64,000 nucleotides of DNA from Streptomyces niger (GCF_000718305.1 NZ_JOFQ01000008.1:186001-250000), one strand, 5' to 3'; numbered from the stretch's first letter, positions 36,216 to 44,840 are shown. The notes: generated from the sequence alone by a model not told the origin. A program made the numbers and translations.

Positions 36216-37066
36216 GCGGCGGCCCCGGCGGCGGCACGGTCCGGCAGGGCGGCGGTACCGGCGTAACGGTGCACGGTGCCGGGCCCGCCGTCCAGCCAGA
36301 AGAACGGGTACGGCTCGGCGCACACCGCGCTCACCCCGGCCCCGAGGAACCGCGGCAGCACGGCGCTGCCGGTCTGCGCGAACATCACCAGCGGGGTGCC
36401 GTGCGCGGCGGCGTGCGCGCGCAGCGCCTCGAAGGTGCCGTTGCCCAGCGTCATGCCGGACGCCAGCACCGCGTCGCAGCGGTCGAGTTCGGCGAGCGCG
36501 TCGGTGACGACCGGCTCGCCCCACTCGGTGGTGCCGCCCTTGAGGTCGCACGGCACGTACGTCAGGCCGCGCTCGCGCACCGCCTCCAGCAGCGAGTTGA
36601 CGACGCCGACGACCAGCACCCGCGCGCCGGGCGGTACGTCGAGCAGCTCCACGACGGCCCGCGCGCGGGCCCGGGACTTCTCCAGCGAGCTGCCGGCGGG
36701 CAGCGGGTGAGGCCGGGCGCCGGGCGCGGTGTCGTGCGGCAGGACGTGCATCAGGTACGCGTCCAGCGCCGCGATCCGTACGGGCAGCAGCTCGTGTGCC
36801 AGCAGCCCGGCGACGTCCGCGCCGACGCACCGCTCGACGGCCGCGTCGGTCAGCGCGCCGGGTTCCACCGCGCAGGAGCCGACCGCCGCGCCCAGCCGGA
36901 GGCTGAGCACTTCGTTGCGGTAGCCGCCGCTGCGGCCGGCGTGGCGTACGGCCTGCCGCGTGCTGAAGGCGACGGAGATCCGCAGGTCGGCCGGGTCGGG
37001 GCCGTATGCGCCCGCCAGGACGCGGGCCACCAGGTCGTCGTAGGAGCCGGCGGTACAGGAGCTCAT
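36212..37066 (-). CDS. DUF364/DUF4213-like protein (putative metal-chelation family)
   Basis: 284 aa. The C-terminal half has VLVVGVVNSLLEAV, DLKGGTTEWGEP and LASGMTLGNGTFEAL, which match the Rossmann-like DUF364 family annotated as putative heavy-metal chelation; the N-terminal half corresponds to the enolase-N-like DUF4213 domain. Biochemical role unknown. ATGA-coupled both to the ATP-grasp gene and to the PLP enzyme. Its presence in an operon with a Zur-like box and a nickel/peptide-type importer is the main clue to a metal role. Confidence 0.75.
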   Translation of the reverse strand: MSSCTAGSYDDLVARVLAGAYGPDPADLRISVAFSTRQAVRHAGRSGGYRNEVLSLRLGAAVGSCAVEPGALTDAAVERCVGADVAGLLAHELLPVRIAALDAYLMHVLPHDTAPGARPHPLPAGSSLEKSRARARAVVELLDVPPGARVLVVGVVNSLLEAVRERGLTYVPCDLKGGTTEWGEPVVTDALAELDRCDAVLASGMTLGNGTFEALRAHAAAHGTPLVMFAQTGSAVLPRFLGAGVSAVCAEPYPFFWLDGGPGTVHRYAGTAALPDRAAAGAAA

Positions 37067-38319
37067 CGGCCCACCACCCGCGGGCGCAGGGCGGACAGCA
37101 GCCCCTCGACGCGGGCGCGGGCACCCGGCCCGTCCGGGTCGCCGGCCATGACGTGCCCCAGGTACTCGTTGTTGCTGCCGGCCGCCTTGACGTCCTTGCC
37201 CGCCTCGGCGAGCTGGAGTTCCAGTACGCCGTCGGCCTCGCGCACGGCGTCGCCGCCGTCGATGCCGGCGAGCACGCCCGCGCTCTCCGGTACGAGGAAG
37301 CCGATGGCGGCGCTGCGCAGCCCGATGTCGCGGACGGTCAGGTCGGGCCGGCGGCCGAGCGCGACGTCCACGCAGGCGGCGGCCACGTCGATGCCGGTGA
37401 CGTGGCGGATCAGCTCGGTGATGCGGTTGCCGGCGGGGCGCGGATTGACCTCGACGACGCGTGGTCCGTCGGGGGTCAGCTTGATCTCGGTGTGCCCGAC
37501 GACGTCGTCCAGGCCGAGCGCCTTGAGGGCCTGCACGGCGGTGTCGGCCGCGGCCTCCGCGTCGGCGGCGGGCAGCGCCGCGGGGAACATGTGGCCCGTC
37601 TCGATGAAGGCGGGCGCGCCGCCCACGCTCTTGTCGGTCACCCCGACGACGTGCGTACTGCCGCCGTGCGTCACGGTCTCGACGCTGACTTCGGGGCCGA
37701 TGAGCAGCTCTTCGAGCAGGACGACGGGCGCCCGGCGCTGGCCGCGCGCGTTGACGGGGAAGTCCTCGACGGCGCGGTAGGCGCGCTGCAGCTCCGCCTC
37801 GTCCGCGACCTCGCGGACGAACATCCCCGCGCACAGGTCCACCGGCTTGAGGACCAGCGGGTAGCCGATCTCCGCCGCGGCGGCGGCCGCTTCGGACCGG
37901 TCGGTGCAGAGCGCGAACCGCGGCTGGGGCAGTCCGGCGTCCGCGAGCACCCGGCGGGTGGCGTCCTTGCGGCAGGCGTTCTCGACCGCTTCGGGCGCCG
38001 GGCCCGGCAGGCCCAGGTGGCCGGCGATCCGCCCGACGGTGGGCAGGTAGTAGTCGCAGGAGGTGAGCACGGCGTCGAAGCCGAGCGCGGCGTGCAGCCG
38101 CGCCACGTACGGCAGCAGCGTGTCCAGGTCGTTGGTGTCGGCGGTCAGCACGTTGCGCGCGCCGAGCAGCGGATGGGCGGCGCCTTCGGGGGCGTTGCGC
38201 AGGTAGTGGTGCAGGTCGCGGGTGAGGAAGGTGAACTCGTGCCCGCCCTCGCGGATCGCGCGCGGCAGCAGCCTGCTCATCGCTCCGACCCAGCTCTCGA
38301 CCATCAGCAGATGAGCCAC
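37063..38319 (-). CDS. ATP-grasp carboxylate-amine ligase
   Basis: 418 aa from a GTG at 38319 with AAGGGG. N-terminal Rossmann-like preATP domain (AHLLMVESWVGAMSRLLPRA), central ATP-grasp with YPLVLKPVDLCAGMFV and LLEELLIGPEVSVE, and metal/ATP residues in VVEVNPRPAGNRITEL. The family joins an amino acid to another amine or acid, giving a peptide-like amide. First gene of the ten-gene operon, just downstream of the FUR-type box. Family relatives act in dipeptide and nonribosomal metabolite synthesis; substrates unknown here. Confidence 0.9.
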   Translation of the reverse strand: MAHLLMVESWVGAMSRLLPRAIREGGHEFTFLTRDLHHYLRNAPEGAAHPLLGARNVLTADTNDLDTLLPYVARLHAALGFDAVLTSCDYYLPTVGRIAGHLGLPGPAPEAVENACRKDATRRVLADAGLPQPRFALCTDRSEAAAAAAEIGYPLVLKPVDLCAGMFVREVADEAELQRAYRAVEDFPVNARGQRRAPVVLLEELLIGPEVSVETVTHGGSTHVVGVTDKSVGGAPAFIETGHMFPAALPAADAEAAADTAVQALKALGLDDVVGHTEIKLTPDGPRVVEVNPRPAGNRITELIRHVTGIDVAAACVDVALGRRPDLTVRDIGLRSAAIGFLVPESAGVLAGIDGGDAVREADGVLELQLAEAGKDVKAAGSNNEYLGHVMAGDPDGPGARARVEGLLSALRPRVVGR

Positions 38320-38406
38320 GATTCCCCTTCTCCGGCGGTGTGTTGCGGTCGTCGGCCGTGGCCGGGACGCGTCCTGACGGAGCCGTCCGGCTTGACCGCC
38401 CCACAC

Positions 38407-38427
38407 TGTAAACGATAATCGTTTTCA
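38407..38427. promoter_or_regulatory. FUR-family (Zur-like) operator upstream of the ten-gene operon
   Basis: A perfect 7-1-7 inverted repeat AAACGATAATCGTTT (38410-38424) with outer TG and CA pairs two bases further out, a 21-bp site in all. This is the form of Zur/Fur boxes (TGxAAAxGATxATCxTTTxCA). It is the most AT-rich spot for kilobases around. It lies about 90 bp before the ATP-grasp start and about 50 bp before the divergent hydrolase start. Zur is favoured over Fur on pattern; binding is not shown. Confidence 0.75.
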
Positions 38428-38474
38428 AGTCACCCGTTGCTCGGTGCCCCGCCACTGCCCTGAATGCGAGACCT

Positions 38475-39968
38475 GTGACCACCGTCGTCCGCCGCTCCGG
38501 CCTGCTGTGCGCCCTCGCCGCCGGCACCGCCGCGCTGCTGCCCGCCTCCCCCGCGCACGCCGCCGCGCCCCGGGCCCCCGCCCTGCACTTCGGCGCCTGC
38601 CCCGACTCCGTGCCGGCCCCGCCGGCCCCCGACCGCGTCGAGTGCGGCGAGCTGAGCGTCCCGCTGGACCACGACCACCCCGAAGGCCGGCACATACGCC
38701 TCGCCGTCTCGCGCGTACCGGCCTCCGGCACCTCCGAGGAGCGGCGCGGCGTCCTGCTGGTGAACCCGGGCGGCCCCGGCGGCTCCGGCCTCCCGTACGC
38801 CGTCACCAAACGCGCCAAACTGCCCGAGAGCGTGCGGCGTGCGTACGACGTGATCGGCTTCGACCCGCGCGGCACCGGCCACAGCGCACCCGCCGACTGC
38901 GGCCCGATGGGCGGCCTCTTCGACGCACCGGGCCGGGACCCGGTACCGAAGGACCACGCGGCCGAACGCGGCTACCTCGACTCCCTCCGCCGCACCGCCG
39001 ACGACTGCGCCACCGGCGTGGGCACCGCCCTCCCGCACCTGTCGACCACCGAGACCGCCCGCGACATGGACGCGCTGCGGACGGCCCTCGGCGAGCGGCG
39101 CATCTCCTACCTCGGCGTGTCCTACGGCAGCTACCTCGGCGCCGCCTACGCCGCCCGATTCCCGCACCGCATACGCCACATGGTGCTGGACAGCGTCGTC
39201 GGGCCCGAGAACTGGTACGACTTCGACCTCCGGCAGAGCCGGGCCCTGCTGCGCCAGCGCGACACGTTCTTCGGCTGGACCGCCGCGCACGACAAGCGCT
39301 TCGGCCTGGGCAGCAGCGCCGCCGAGGTCCGCGCCGCCTACCAGCGCGTCCGCGACGGCCTCGCCGCCCGCCCCGTCGACGGCTTCGGCGCCGCCGAGTT
39401 CGACCGCACCGTGTACCGGGCCCTCGGCCGCACCGAACGCTGGGTGGGCCTCGCCGACGGCCTCCGCGACCACCTGCGGACCGGGAAGGTCACGGGGCTC
39501 CGCCCGGCCGATCCCTTCGACGGCGCCGCGTCACGCACGTACGAGGCCGCCAACCGCACCGTCAAGTGCGCGGACGGGCCCGGACCCACGCCCGCCCGGG
39601 TGATCGCCGACCTGCGGCGGATGCGACGGCTCGACCCGCATCCGGTACTCACCGGCATGGAGGCCCCGGTCTGCGCGTACTGGCACCACCGCCCCGCCCA
39701 CCGCACCGCGCTCGGCAGCCCCGCCGCGCCACCCGTCCTCCTGGTCGCCTCCGACCACGACCCCGTCACCCCGATCGCGGGCGCCCGCGCGCTGCAGCGG
39801 CGGCTGCCCGGCTCCCGGCTGGTCACCCTGCACGACGACTACTCCCACGGGGTGTTCGCCAGCCGGGGCAACGCCTGCGTGGACGGCGCGGCGGCCGCGT
39901 ACCTGACGGCCGGGACCGTACCGTCGGCCGACGTGCACTGCACCGGCCCCGGCCTGCCGACGCCCTGA
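38475..39968 (+). CDS. Secreted alpha/beta hydrolase, tripeptidyl-aminopeptidase type
   Basis: 497 aa. A Sec signal peptide ends near PAHAA (about residue 30). The hydrolase core has GGPGGSG (oxyanion region), DPRGTG, nucleophile Ser216 in GVSYGSYLG, acid in VASDHDPVTPI, and His in DDYSHGVF; the C-terminal TAP-like lid is present. Secreted Streptomyces Tap-type enzymes clip N-terminal tripeptides. GTG start. It is divergent from the ten-gene operon and shares the gap with the Zur-like box, so it may be co-regulated. Confidence 0.88.
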   Translation: MTTVVRRSGLLCALAAGTAALLPASPAHAAAPRAPALHFGACPDSVPAPPAPDRVECGELSVPLDHDHPEGRHIRLAVSRVPASGTSEERRGVLLVNPGGPGGSGLPYAVTKRAKLPESVRRAYDVIGFDPRGTGHSAPADCGPMGGLFDAPGRDPVPKDHAAERGYLDSLRRTADDCATGVGTALPHLSTTETARDMDALRTALGERRISYLGVSYGSYLGAAYAARFPHRIRHMVLDSVVGPENWYDFDLRQSRALLRQRDTFFGWTAAHDKRFGLGSSAAEVRAAYQRVRDGLAARPVDGFGAAEFDRTVYRALGRTERWVGLADGLRDHLRTGKVTGLRPADPFDGAASRTYEAANRTVKCADGPGPTPARVIADLRRMRRLDPHPVLTGMEAPVCAYWHHRPAHRTALGSPAAPPVLLVASDHDPVTPIAGARALQRRLPGSRLVTLHDDYSHGVFASRGNACVDGAAAAYLTAGTVPSADVHCTGPGLPTP

Positions 39969-39990
39969 TCCTCGGAAAGCACGGAGCACC

Positions 39991-40590
39991 ATGACTGTCA
40001 CCGTCACCCCGCACGCCGCCGTCCCCGGCACCCCCGGCTACACCATCCGGGCCGCCACCCCCGCCGACGTGCCCGGCGCCCGCCGCGTCATGCTCGACAC
40101 GCTCTACCGGGAGTTCGACTACGGATACGTGCCGCGGTGGCACGAGGACATCGTCGACATCCCCGCCACCTACCTCGACGACCCGCGCCACCTGCTCCTC
40201 GTCGCCGTGCACCGGGGCGAGGTGGTGGGCACGACCGGCATCCGGTCGGCCGGCCCCGCCCATCCGCCGCACCCCCGCTGGCTCGCCGACCGCTACCCGT
40301 CCGGCTCCACGGCCCAGCTCGTCCGCGTCTACGTCGACCCGGCCCACCGGCGCCACGGACTGGCCCGCACGATGGTGCGGCGCGCCTGTGACTTCGTGGC
40401 CGCGACCCCCGGCTACGCCCGCATCTACCTGCACACCAACGTCAGGGTCGAGGGCAGCGGCGCGTTCTGGCGCAGCCTGGCCACGGAGGTCTTCGACGCC
40501 CGCGCGACCGGCGAGCACGGCCCGGGCGTCGAGACGGTCCACTTCGAGATCCCGATGCCCCAACGGGCCCCGGAGCCCGCCAGGGGCTGA
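39991..40590 (+). CDS. GNAT family N-acetyltransferase
   Basis: 199 aa. The acetyl-CoA loop is seen in LVRVYVDPAHRRHGLARTMV (motif A, R/Q-x-x-G-x-G/A variant RRHGLA), with a beta-bulge strand before it. The N-terminal YTIRAATPADVPGARRV is typical of GNAT proteins. It starts 22 bp after the hydrolase stop and is probably co-transcribed with it. Substrate unknown. Confidence 0.85.
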   Translation: MTVTVTPHAAVPGTPGYTIRAATPADVPGARRVMLDTLYREFDYGYVPRWHEDIVDIPATYLDDPRHLLLVAVHRGEVVGTTGIRSAGPAHPPHPRWLADRYPSGSTAQLVRVYVDPAHRRHGLARTMVRRACDFVAATPGYARIYLHTNVRVEGSGAFWRSLATEVFDARATGEHGPGVETVHFEIPMPQRAPEPARG

Positions 40591-40623
40591 CGCCGCCCCG
40601 GCCCTTCCCCGCCGGCCGTGCCG

Positions 40624-42186
40624 TCAGTCGGACTCCGGCGGCGGGGGCGGGGTGGGCGCGCCGGCCGGCGGGGCGATCTTCGCGTACGACGTCGTCGTGG
40701 CGGCCGGGGCGGCCGACGCGGGCGCCGCGGCACGGGGCAGTACGGCGTCCCGGCGGGCGCCCGGGTCCCAGCCGGTCTCCACCACCCGCTTCTGCACCAG
40801 CACGGCGCCGGCCAGCACCAGCCCGCCGATGGCCAGCATCAGCACGACGGCGCCCGCGCCGCCCGCCTTCGCCGCGTTGCCGATCAGCGAGCCGAACCAG
40901 CCGAAGTCCGCGTCGCCGAAGGTGGTGTTCTCGTCCCCGAACGCGCCGAGCACCTTCAGCAGCAGCGCCGGCAGGAAGGTGATGAGGACGCCGTTGACGA
41001 ACGCACCGAGAGCCGCGCCGCGCCGGCCGCCCGTCGCATTGCCGTAGACGCCGGCCGCGCCGCCGGTGAAGAAGTGCGGCACCAGGCCCGGCAGGACGAG
41101 CGCGAGCCCGAACCACGGGTGGAAGAGCGCGGACAGCAGCCCGAGGCTGACCAGGCCGCCGAGGAAGCTGCACAGGAAGCCGACGAGGACGGCGTTCTGC
41201 GCGTACGGGAAGACGATCGGCGCGTCCAGCGAGGGCACCGCGCCGGGCACGACCTTCTTGGCGATGCCCTGGAACGCCGGGACCAGCTCGCCCAGGATCG
41301 TCCGCACACCGAAGAGGATGATCGCGACGGCGATGCCGAACTGCAGGCCCTGCATCACGGACTGCATCAGGTAGTTGCCGACGCCGGTGGCGGTGACGCC
41401 GCCGGCCGAGCCGAACGCCTTGAAGGCGGTCTCCCGGCCCGCCTCGGCCAGGAAGAGGATCGCCAGGACCACGTAGATCAGCACCATGGACAGCGCGGTG
41501 GCCACCATCGAGTCGCGCAGGAAACGCAGCCCCTCGGGCAGCTTCATGTCCTCCGTACTGCGGCTGCGCCTGCCGACCAGCTGCCCGGTCGCGCCGGCGG
41601 CGACGTACCCGGCCGTGCCGAAATGCCCGATGGCGATGGTGTTGTCACCGGTGATGCGCTTGGTCCACGGGTGCGCGAAGGCCGGCATCGAGACGAGCAG
41701 GATGCCCAGCAGCACGCCACCGGCCAGCACCACGACCGCGGAGGGCTGGCCGGCGGTGGCCAGCACCATGGTCAGCAGGGTCGCCATGAACAGCATGTGG
41801 TGACCGGTGAGGAAGACGTACCGCAGCGGCGTGAAGCGGGCCAGCAGCAGGCTGACGCCGAAGCCGACGATCATCAGCCAGGCGACCCGCGCACCGAACT
41901 GCTGCTGGGCGATGCCGACGATCGCCTCGTTGGTCGGGATGACGCCGTGCGCGCCGGTCGCGCCCTGGATCATCTGGCCCAGCGGGGCCAGGGCCGTGAC
42001 GACCAGGTCGGCACCCGCCCCGATCAGCAGGAAGCCCAGCGTCGCCTTGATGGCGCCGCCGATGATCTGCCCGGCGGTCTTCTTCAGGGCGATCAGACCG
42101 GTGGCCGTGATCAGGCCGACCAGGTACGCCGGCTGACTGAGGACCTCGTTCACGAGGAACTTGGCGATCGATACGAGCCAGTCCAT
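40624..42186 (-). CDS. PTS ascorbate-type transporter subunit IIC (UlaA/SgaT family)
   Basis: 520 aa, multiple membrane segments from the start (FLVNEVLSQPAYLVGLITATGLIAL in pieces). Matches UlaA-type IIC by ALAPLGQMIQG, GHHMLFMATLLT and the central NYLMQSVMQGLQFGI. It forms the membrane channel of a phosphotransferase system for ascorbate or a related sugar acid. Its C-terminus is a Pro-rich cytoplasmic tail. It lies 33 bp after the IIA-IIB gene. No ascorbate catabolic genes are adjacent, so the substrate is not certain. Confidence 0.88.
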   Translation of the reverse strand: MDWLVSIAKFLVNEVLSQPAYLVGLITATGLIALKKTAGQIIGGAIKATLGFLLIGAGADLVVTALAPLGQMIQGATGAHGVIPTNEAIVGIAQQQFGARVAWLMIVGFGVSLLLARFTPLRYVFLTGHHMLFMATLLTMVLATAGQPSAVVVLAGGVLLGILLVSMPAFAHPWTKRITGDNTIAIGHFGTAGYVAAGATGQLVGRRSRSTEDMKLPEGLRFLRDSMVATALSMVLIYVVLAILFLAEAGRETAFKAFGSAGGVTATGVGNYLMQSVMQGLQFGIAVAIILFGVRTILGELVPAFQGIAKKVVPGAVPSLDAPIVFPYAQNAVLVGFLCSFLGGLVSLGLLSALFHPWFGLALVLPGLVPHFFTGGAAGVYGNATGGRRGAALGAFVNGVLITFLPALLLKVLGAFGDENTTFGDADFGWFGSLIGNAAKAGGAGAVVLMLAIGGLVLAGAVLVQKRVVETGWDPGARRDAVLPRAAAPASAAPAATTTSYAKIAPPAGAPTPPPPPESD

Positions 42187-42219
42187 GGTGCTTTCCTTCG
42201 TTACTGGACGTCGTACGCG

Positions 42220-42990
42220 TTACCGGACGTCGTAGGTGTCGCGGAGGATGCGGTCGACCTCACCCGTACTGGTGAAGTTTTCGACGACCTTCACCGGGAC
42301 GCCGACGTCGCCGAGCGTCCTGGCGATCTCGCCCGAGGTGAGGATGGCGACGGCCCCGCCGGCCTTGCCCTTCGCGGAGATGGTGTCGGTCGCCTCGACG
42401 GTGACGAACCGGGACCAGCCCCAGCGGTCGAGCACCTGCTCCAGGGTGTTCTTCAGGAAGAGGCTGGTGCCCAGGCCGTTGCCGCAGACGGTGAGGATCT
42501 TGTGCACGGCCCCGCCGCCGGCCGATTGCTGCTCCGGCGCGTCCCGGCCCGCCAGCACCGCGTGCACCGCTTCCGGCGTCCCGGCCTCGCGCAGCGCCCG
42601 CTCGCTCTCCGGGTCCGCCAGCAGTCGGGCCAGCGCGGCCATCGCGTCGGTGTGCGCACCGGAGTCCCGCGCCGCGAGCCCGACGACGAGGGTCACCGGG
42701 TCGTTGGCCTCGTGCCCGAACTCCACCGGCTCGGCCAGCCGCACCCACGACATGCCGGTCTTCAGGACCGCGGGCGAAGGGCGGGCGTGCGCGAAGGCGA
42801 AGCCGGGCGCCAGGACGATGTAGGGCCCGTTCTCCTCGACGTTCTCGATCATTTCCGTGGTGTACTCACCGGTGCTGGCACCCGTCGCGACCAGCAGGTC
42901 GCCGGCCACCCGTACGGCCTCCCGCCAGTCCCCCGCCGCCACGTCCAGCCGCACGGCTCCGGCGGGGATCAGTTCGCTCAGTGTCGGCAT
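42220..42990 (-). CDS. PTS IIA-IIB fusion (ascorbate/mannitol-like)
   Basis: 256 aa. N-terminal IIA domain with the phosphorylated His in PGFAFAHARPSP; C-terminal IIB domain beginning KILTVCGNGLGTSLF, whose Cys is the second phosphate carrier. Together with the downstream IIC it forms a full sugar-specific PTS. In Escherichia coli the same functions are on separate UlaC and UlaB. ATG start at 42990, with a conventional upstream gap. Confidence 0.88.
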   Translation of the reverse strand: MPTLSELIPAGAVRLDVAAGDWREAVRVAGDLLVATGASTGEYTTEMIENVEENGPYIVLAPGFAFAHARPSPAVLKTGMSWVRLAEPVEFGHEANDPVTLVVGLAARDSGAHTDAMAALARLLADPESERALREAGTPEAVHAVLAGRDAPEQQSAGGGAVHKILTVCGNGLGTSLFLKNTLEQVLDRWGWSRFVTVEATDTISAKGKAGGAVAILTSGEIARTLGDVGVPVKVVENFTSTGEVDRILRDTYDVR

Positions 42991-43060
42991 GCACGGGATC
43001 GTCGCACGAGAACGCTTGCCTGAATATGCGCGGCGGACCGTCGGAAGGGATCATCGATAC

Positions 43061-43651
43061 ATGAACGTGAGGATGCGGGTCGCACAGCAGGAGGAAGCCG
43101 ACGAACTGCTCGGCCGCAGCCCGCTCGCCGCGCTGGTGGGCATGTTGCTGGACCAGCAGGTGCCGATGGAGTGGGCGTTCACCGGCCCGTACACCATCGC
43201 CCGGCGGATGAACGGCGACGACCTGGACGCGCACGCCATCGCCGCCCAGGACCCGGAGGCGTTCGAGGAGCTGCTGGCCCGCAAGCCGGCCGTGCACCGC
43301 TACCCCCGGTCCATGGCCAAGCGGGTGCAGCAGCTGTGCCAGTACCTCGTCGCGCACTACGACGGCGAGGCGGAAGCCGTCTGGCGGACCGCGGGCACCG
43401 GCGCCGAGCTGCTGAAACGCCTCAACGAGCTGCCCGGATTCGGCAAGCAGAAGGCCCAGATCTTCCTGGCGCTGCTCGGCAAGCAGTTCGGCGTGCGGCC
43501 CGAGGGCTGGCGCGAGGCCGCGGGCCCGTACGGCGAGGCGGACGCCCGCCGCTCGGTGGCCGACATCACCGGCCCCGACTCCCTCGCCGAGGTCCGCGCC
43601 TACAAGCAGGAGATGAAGCGGGCGGCGAAGAAGGCGGCAGCGGCCAAGTGA
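43061..43651 (+). CDS. HhH-GPD type DNA glycosylase-like protein
   Basis: 196 aa, small for DNA glycosylases. An HhH segment is present at LNELPGFGKQKAQIFLALL, followed by a short tail ending in KRAAKKAAAAK. The expected catalytic Asp after the hairpin is not obvious in place, so it could bind DNA without glycosylase action. ATG at 43061 with GGAAGGGA upstream; the upstream frame is shadow of the PTS gene. Confidence 0.8.
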   Translation: MNVRMRVAQQEEADELLGRSPLAALVGMLLDQQVPMEWAFTGPYTIARRMNGDDLDAHAIAAQDPEAFEELLARKPAVHRYPRSMAKRVQQLCQYLVAHYDGEAEAVWRTAGTGAELLKRLNELPGFGKQKAQIFLALLGKQFGVRPEGWREAAGPYGEADARRSVADITGPDSLAEVRAYKQEMKRAAKKAAAAK

Positions 43652-43671
43652 GCGAGGGCCGAGTAGGCGAC

Positions 43672-43698
43672 GGCCGGGGCCGGGACACGGCCCCGGCC
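43672..43698. terminator. Hairpin between convergent HhH-GPD and NiCoT genes
   Basis: GGCCGGGGCCG (43672-43682) pairs perfectly with CGGCCCCGGCC (43688-43698) around GGACA. Lies 20 bp after the HhH-GPD stop and before the NiCoT stop. Confidence 0.8.
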
Positions 43699-43724
43699 CC
43701 GGTACTTCCGCCCCGCGGGGCGGC

Positions 43725-44840
43725 TCAGCTCTCGGGGGCGGCCGCCGCCCGGGCCGTCCAGCGCTGCTCGATCCCGGAGAGCCGCCAGTAGGCGATCGCC
43801 GCCGCCCAGACGACGACGAAGAGGCCGACGATGAGGTAGCCGACGTTGTCCAGGTCCAGCCCGGAGACCCAGTCGGTGACCGCGTCCCGCAGCCCGAGCT
43901 TGTCGTGCAACACGCTCACCAGCTCGATCGTGCCGATGAAGAACGCCACCACGATCGACAGCCCGGTGATGGTGAGGTTGTAGTAGACCTTGCGCACCGG
44001 GTTGGAGAACGCCCACTGGTACGCGAAGTTCATGAACGTGCCGTCCAGCGTGTCGAACAGGCTCATGCCGGCCGCGAAGAGCAGCGGCAGGCACAGGATC
44101 GCGTACCAGGGCAGGCCGGCGGCGGCCCCGCTGCCGGCCATCACCATCAGCGTGACCTCGGTCGCGGTGTCGAAGCCGAGACCGAAGAGGAAGCCGAGCG
44201 GGTACATCTGGCCCGGGCGCGAGATCGACTTGGTGAAGCGGCCCAGGATGCGGTTCATGAAGCCGCGCGAGTCGAGCTGCTTCTCCAGCTCGTCCTCGTC
44301 GTACGTCCCGGCGCGCATGGCCCGGAAGACCCGCCAGATGCCGGCCAGCGCGACGAGGTTCAGGGCCGCGATGAGGTACAGGAACCCGCCGGAGACCGTG
44401 GTGCCGACCGTGCCGAGCACCTGGTGGGTGCGGGAACCGTCGTCCAGCAGCGCGCCCGCGATCGCCGCGCCGCCCACCACCAGCGCGGCCAGCACGACGA
44501 CCACGCTGGAATGGCCCAGCGCGAACCAGAAGCCCACCGACACCGGCCGCTTCCCGTCGGCCATCAACTTGCGGGTGGTGTTGTCGATCGCGGCGATGTG
44601 GTCGGCGTCGAAGGCGTGCCGCATACCGAGGGTGTACGCGGTGACGCCGAGACCCACGCCGTAGACCTGGCTACCGATCGTGTAGTGGTGCGGGACCACC
44701 AGCAGGAAGAGCACGCCGAAGGCGACGACGTGCAGCCCGGCTATGACGGCCAGCAGGCCGGCCGTGCGGACGGTGTCCTGCCGCCGCCAGCGGAACGCCG
44801 ACGGAACGGGGGACGTGGGGGTATGGGTGGGCACGGTCAT
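43725..44840 (-). CDS. Nickel/cobalt transporter, HoxN/NixA (NiCoT) family
   Basis: 371 aa, about eight membrane segments. The family signature GMRHAFDADHIAAIDN sits in helix 2, with FALGHSSVVV and LGFDTATEVTL further on. It imports Co(II) or Ni(II) at high affinity. A cobalamin riboswitch lies directly upstream, so cobalt for B12 is the likely purpose. The ATG at 44840 (MTVPTHTP) is preferred over the frame start at 44861, which lies closer to the riboswitch. Confidence 0.93.
   Translation of the reverse strand: MTVPTHTPTSPVPSAFRWRRQDTVRTAGLLAVIAGLHVVAFGVLFLLVVPHHYTIGSQVYGVGLGVTAYTLGMRHAFDADHIAAIDNTTRKLMADGKRPVSVGFWFALGHSSVVVVLAALVVGGAAIAGALLDDGSRTHQVLGTVGTTVSGGFLYLIAALNLVALAGIWRVFRAMRAGTYDEDELEKQLDSRGFMNRILGRFTKSISRPGQMYPLGFLFGLGFDTATEVTLMVMAGSGAAAGLPWYAILCLPLLFAAGMSLFDTLDGTFMNFAYQWAFSNPVRKVYYNLTITGLSIVVAFFIGTIELVSVLHDKLGLRDAVTDWVSGLDLDNVGYLIVGLFVVVWAAAIAYWRLSGIEQRWTARAAAAPES

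Noticed and set aside
26821..38319. Reading the ten-gene operon as a lantibiotic or NRPS cluster.
   Set aside because: No precursor peptide, no lanthionine enzymes and no adenylation/carrier domains are present. The enzymes are small, discrete ATP-grasp, PLP and epimerase types.
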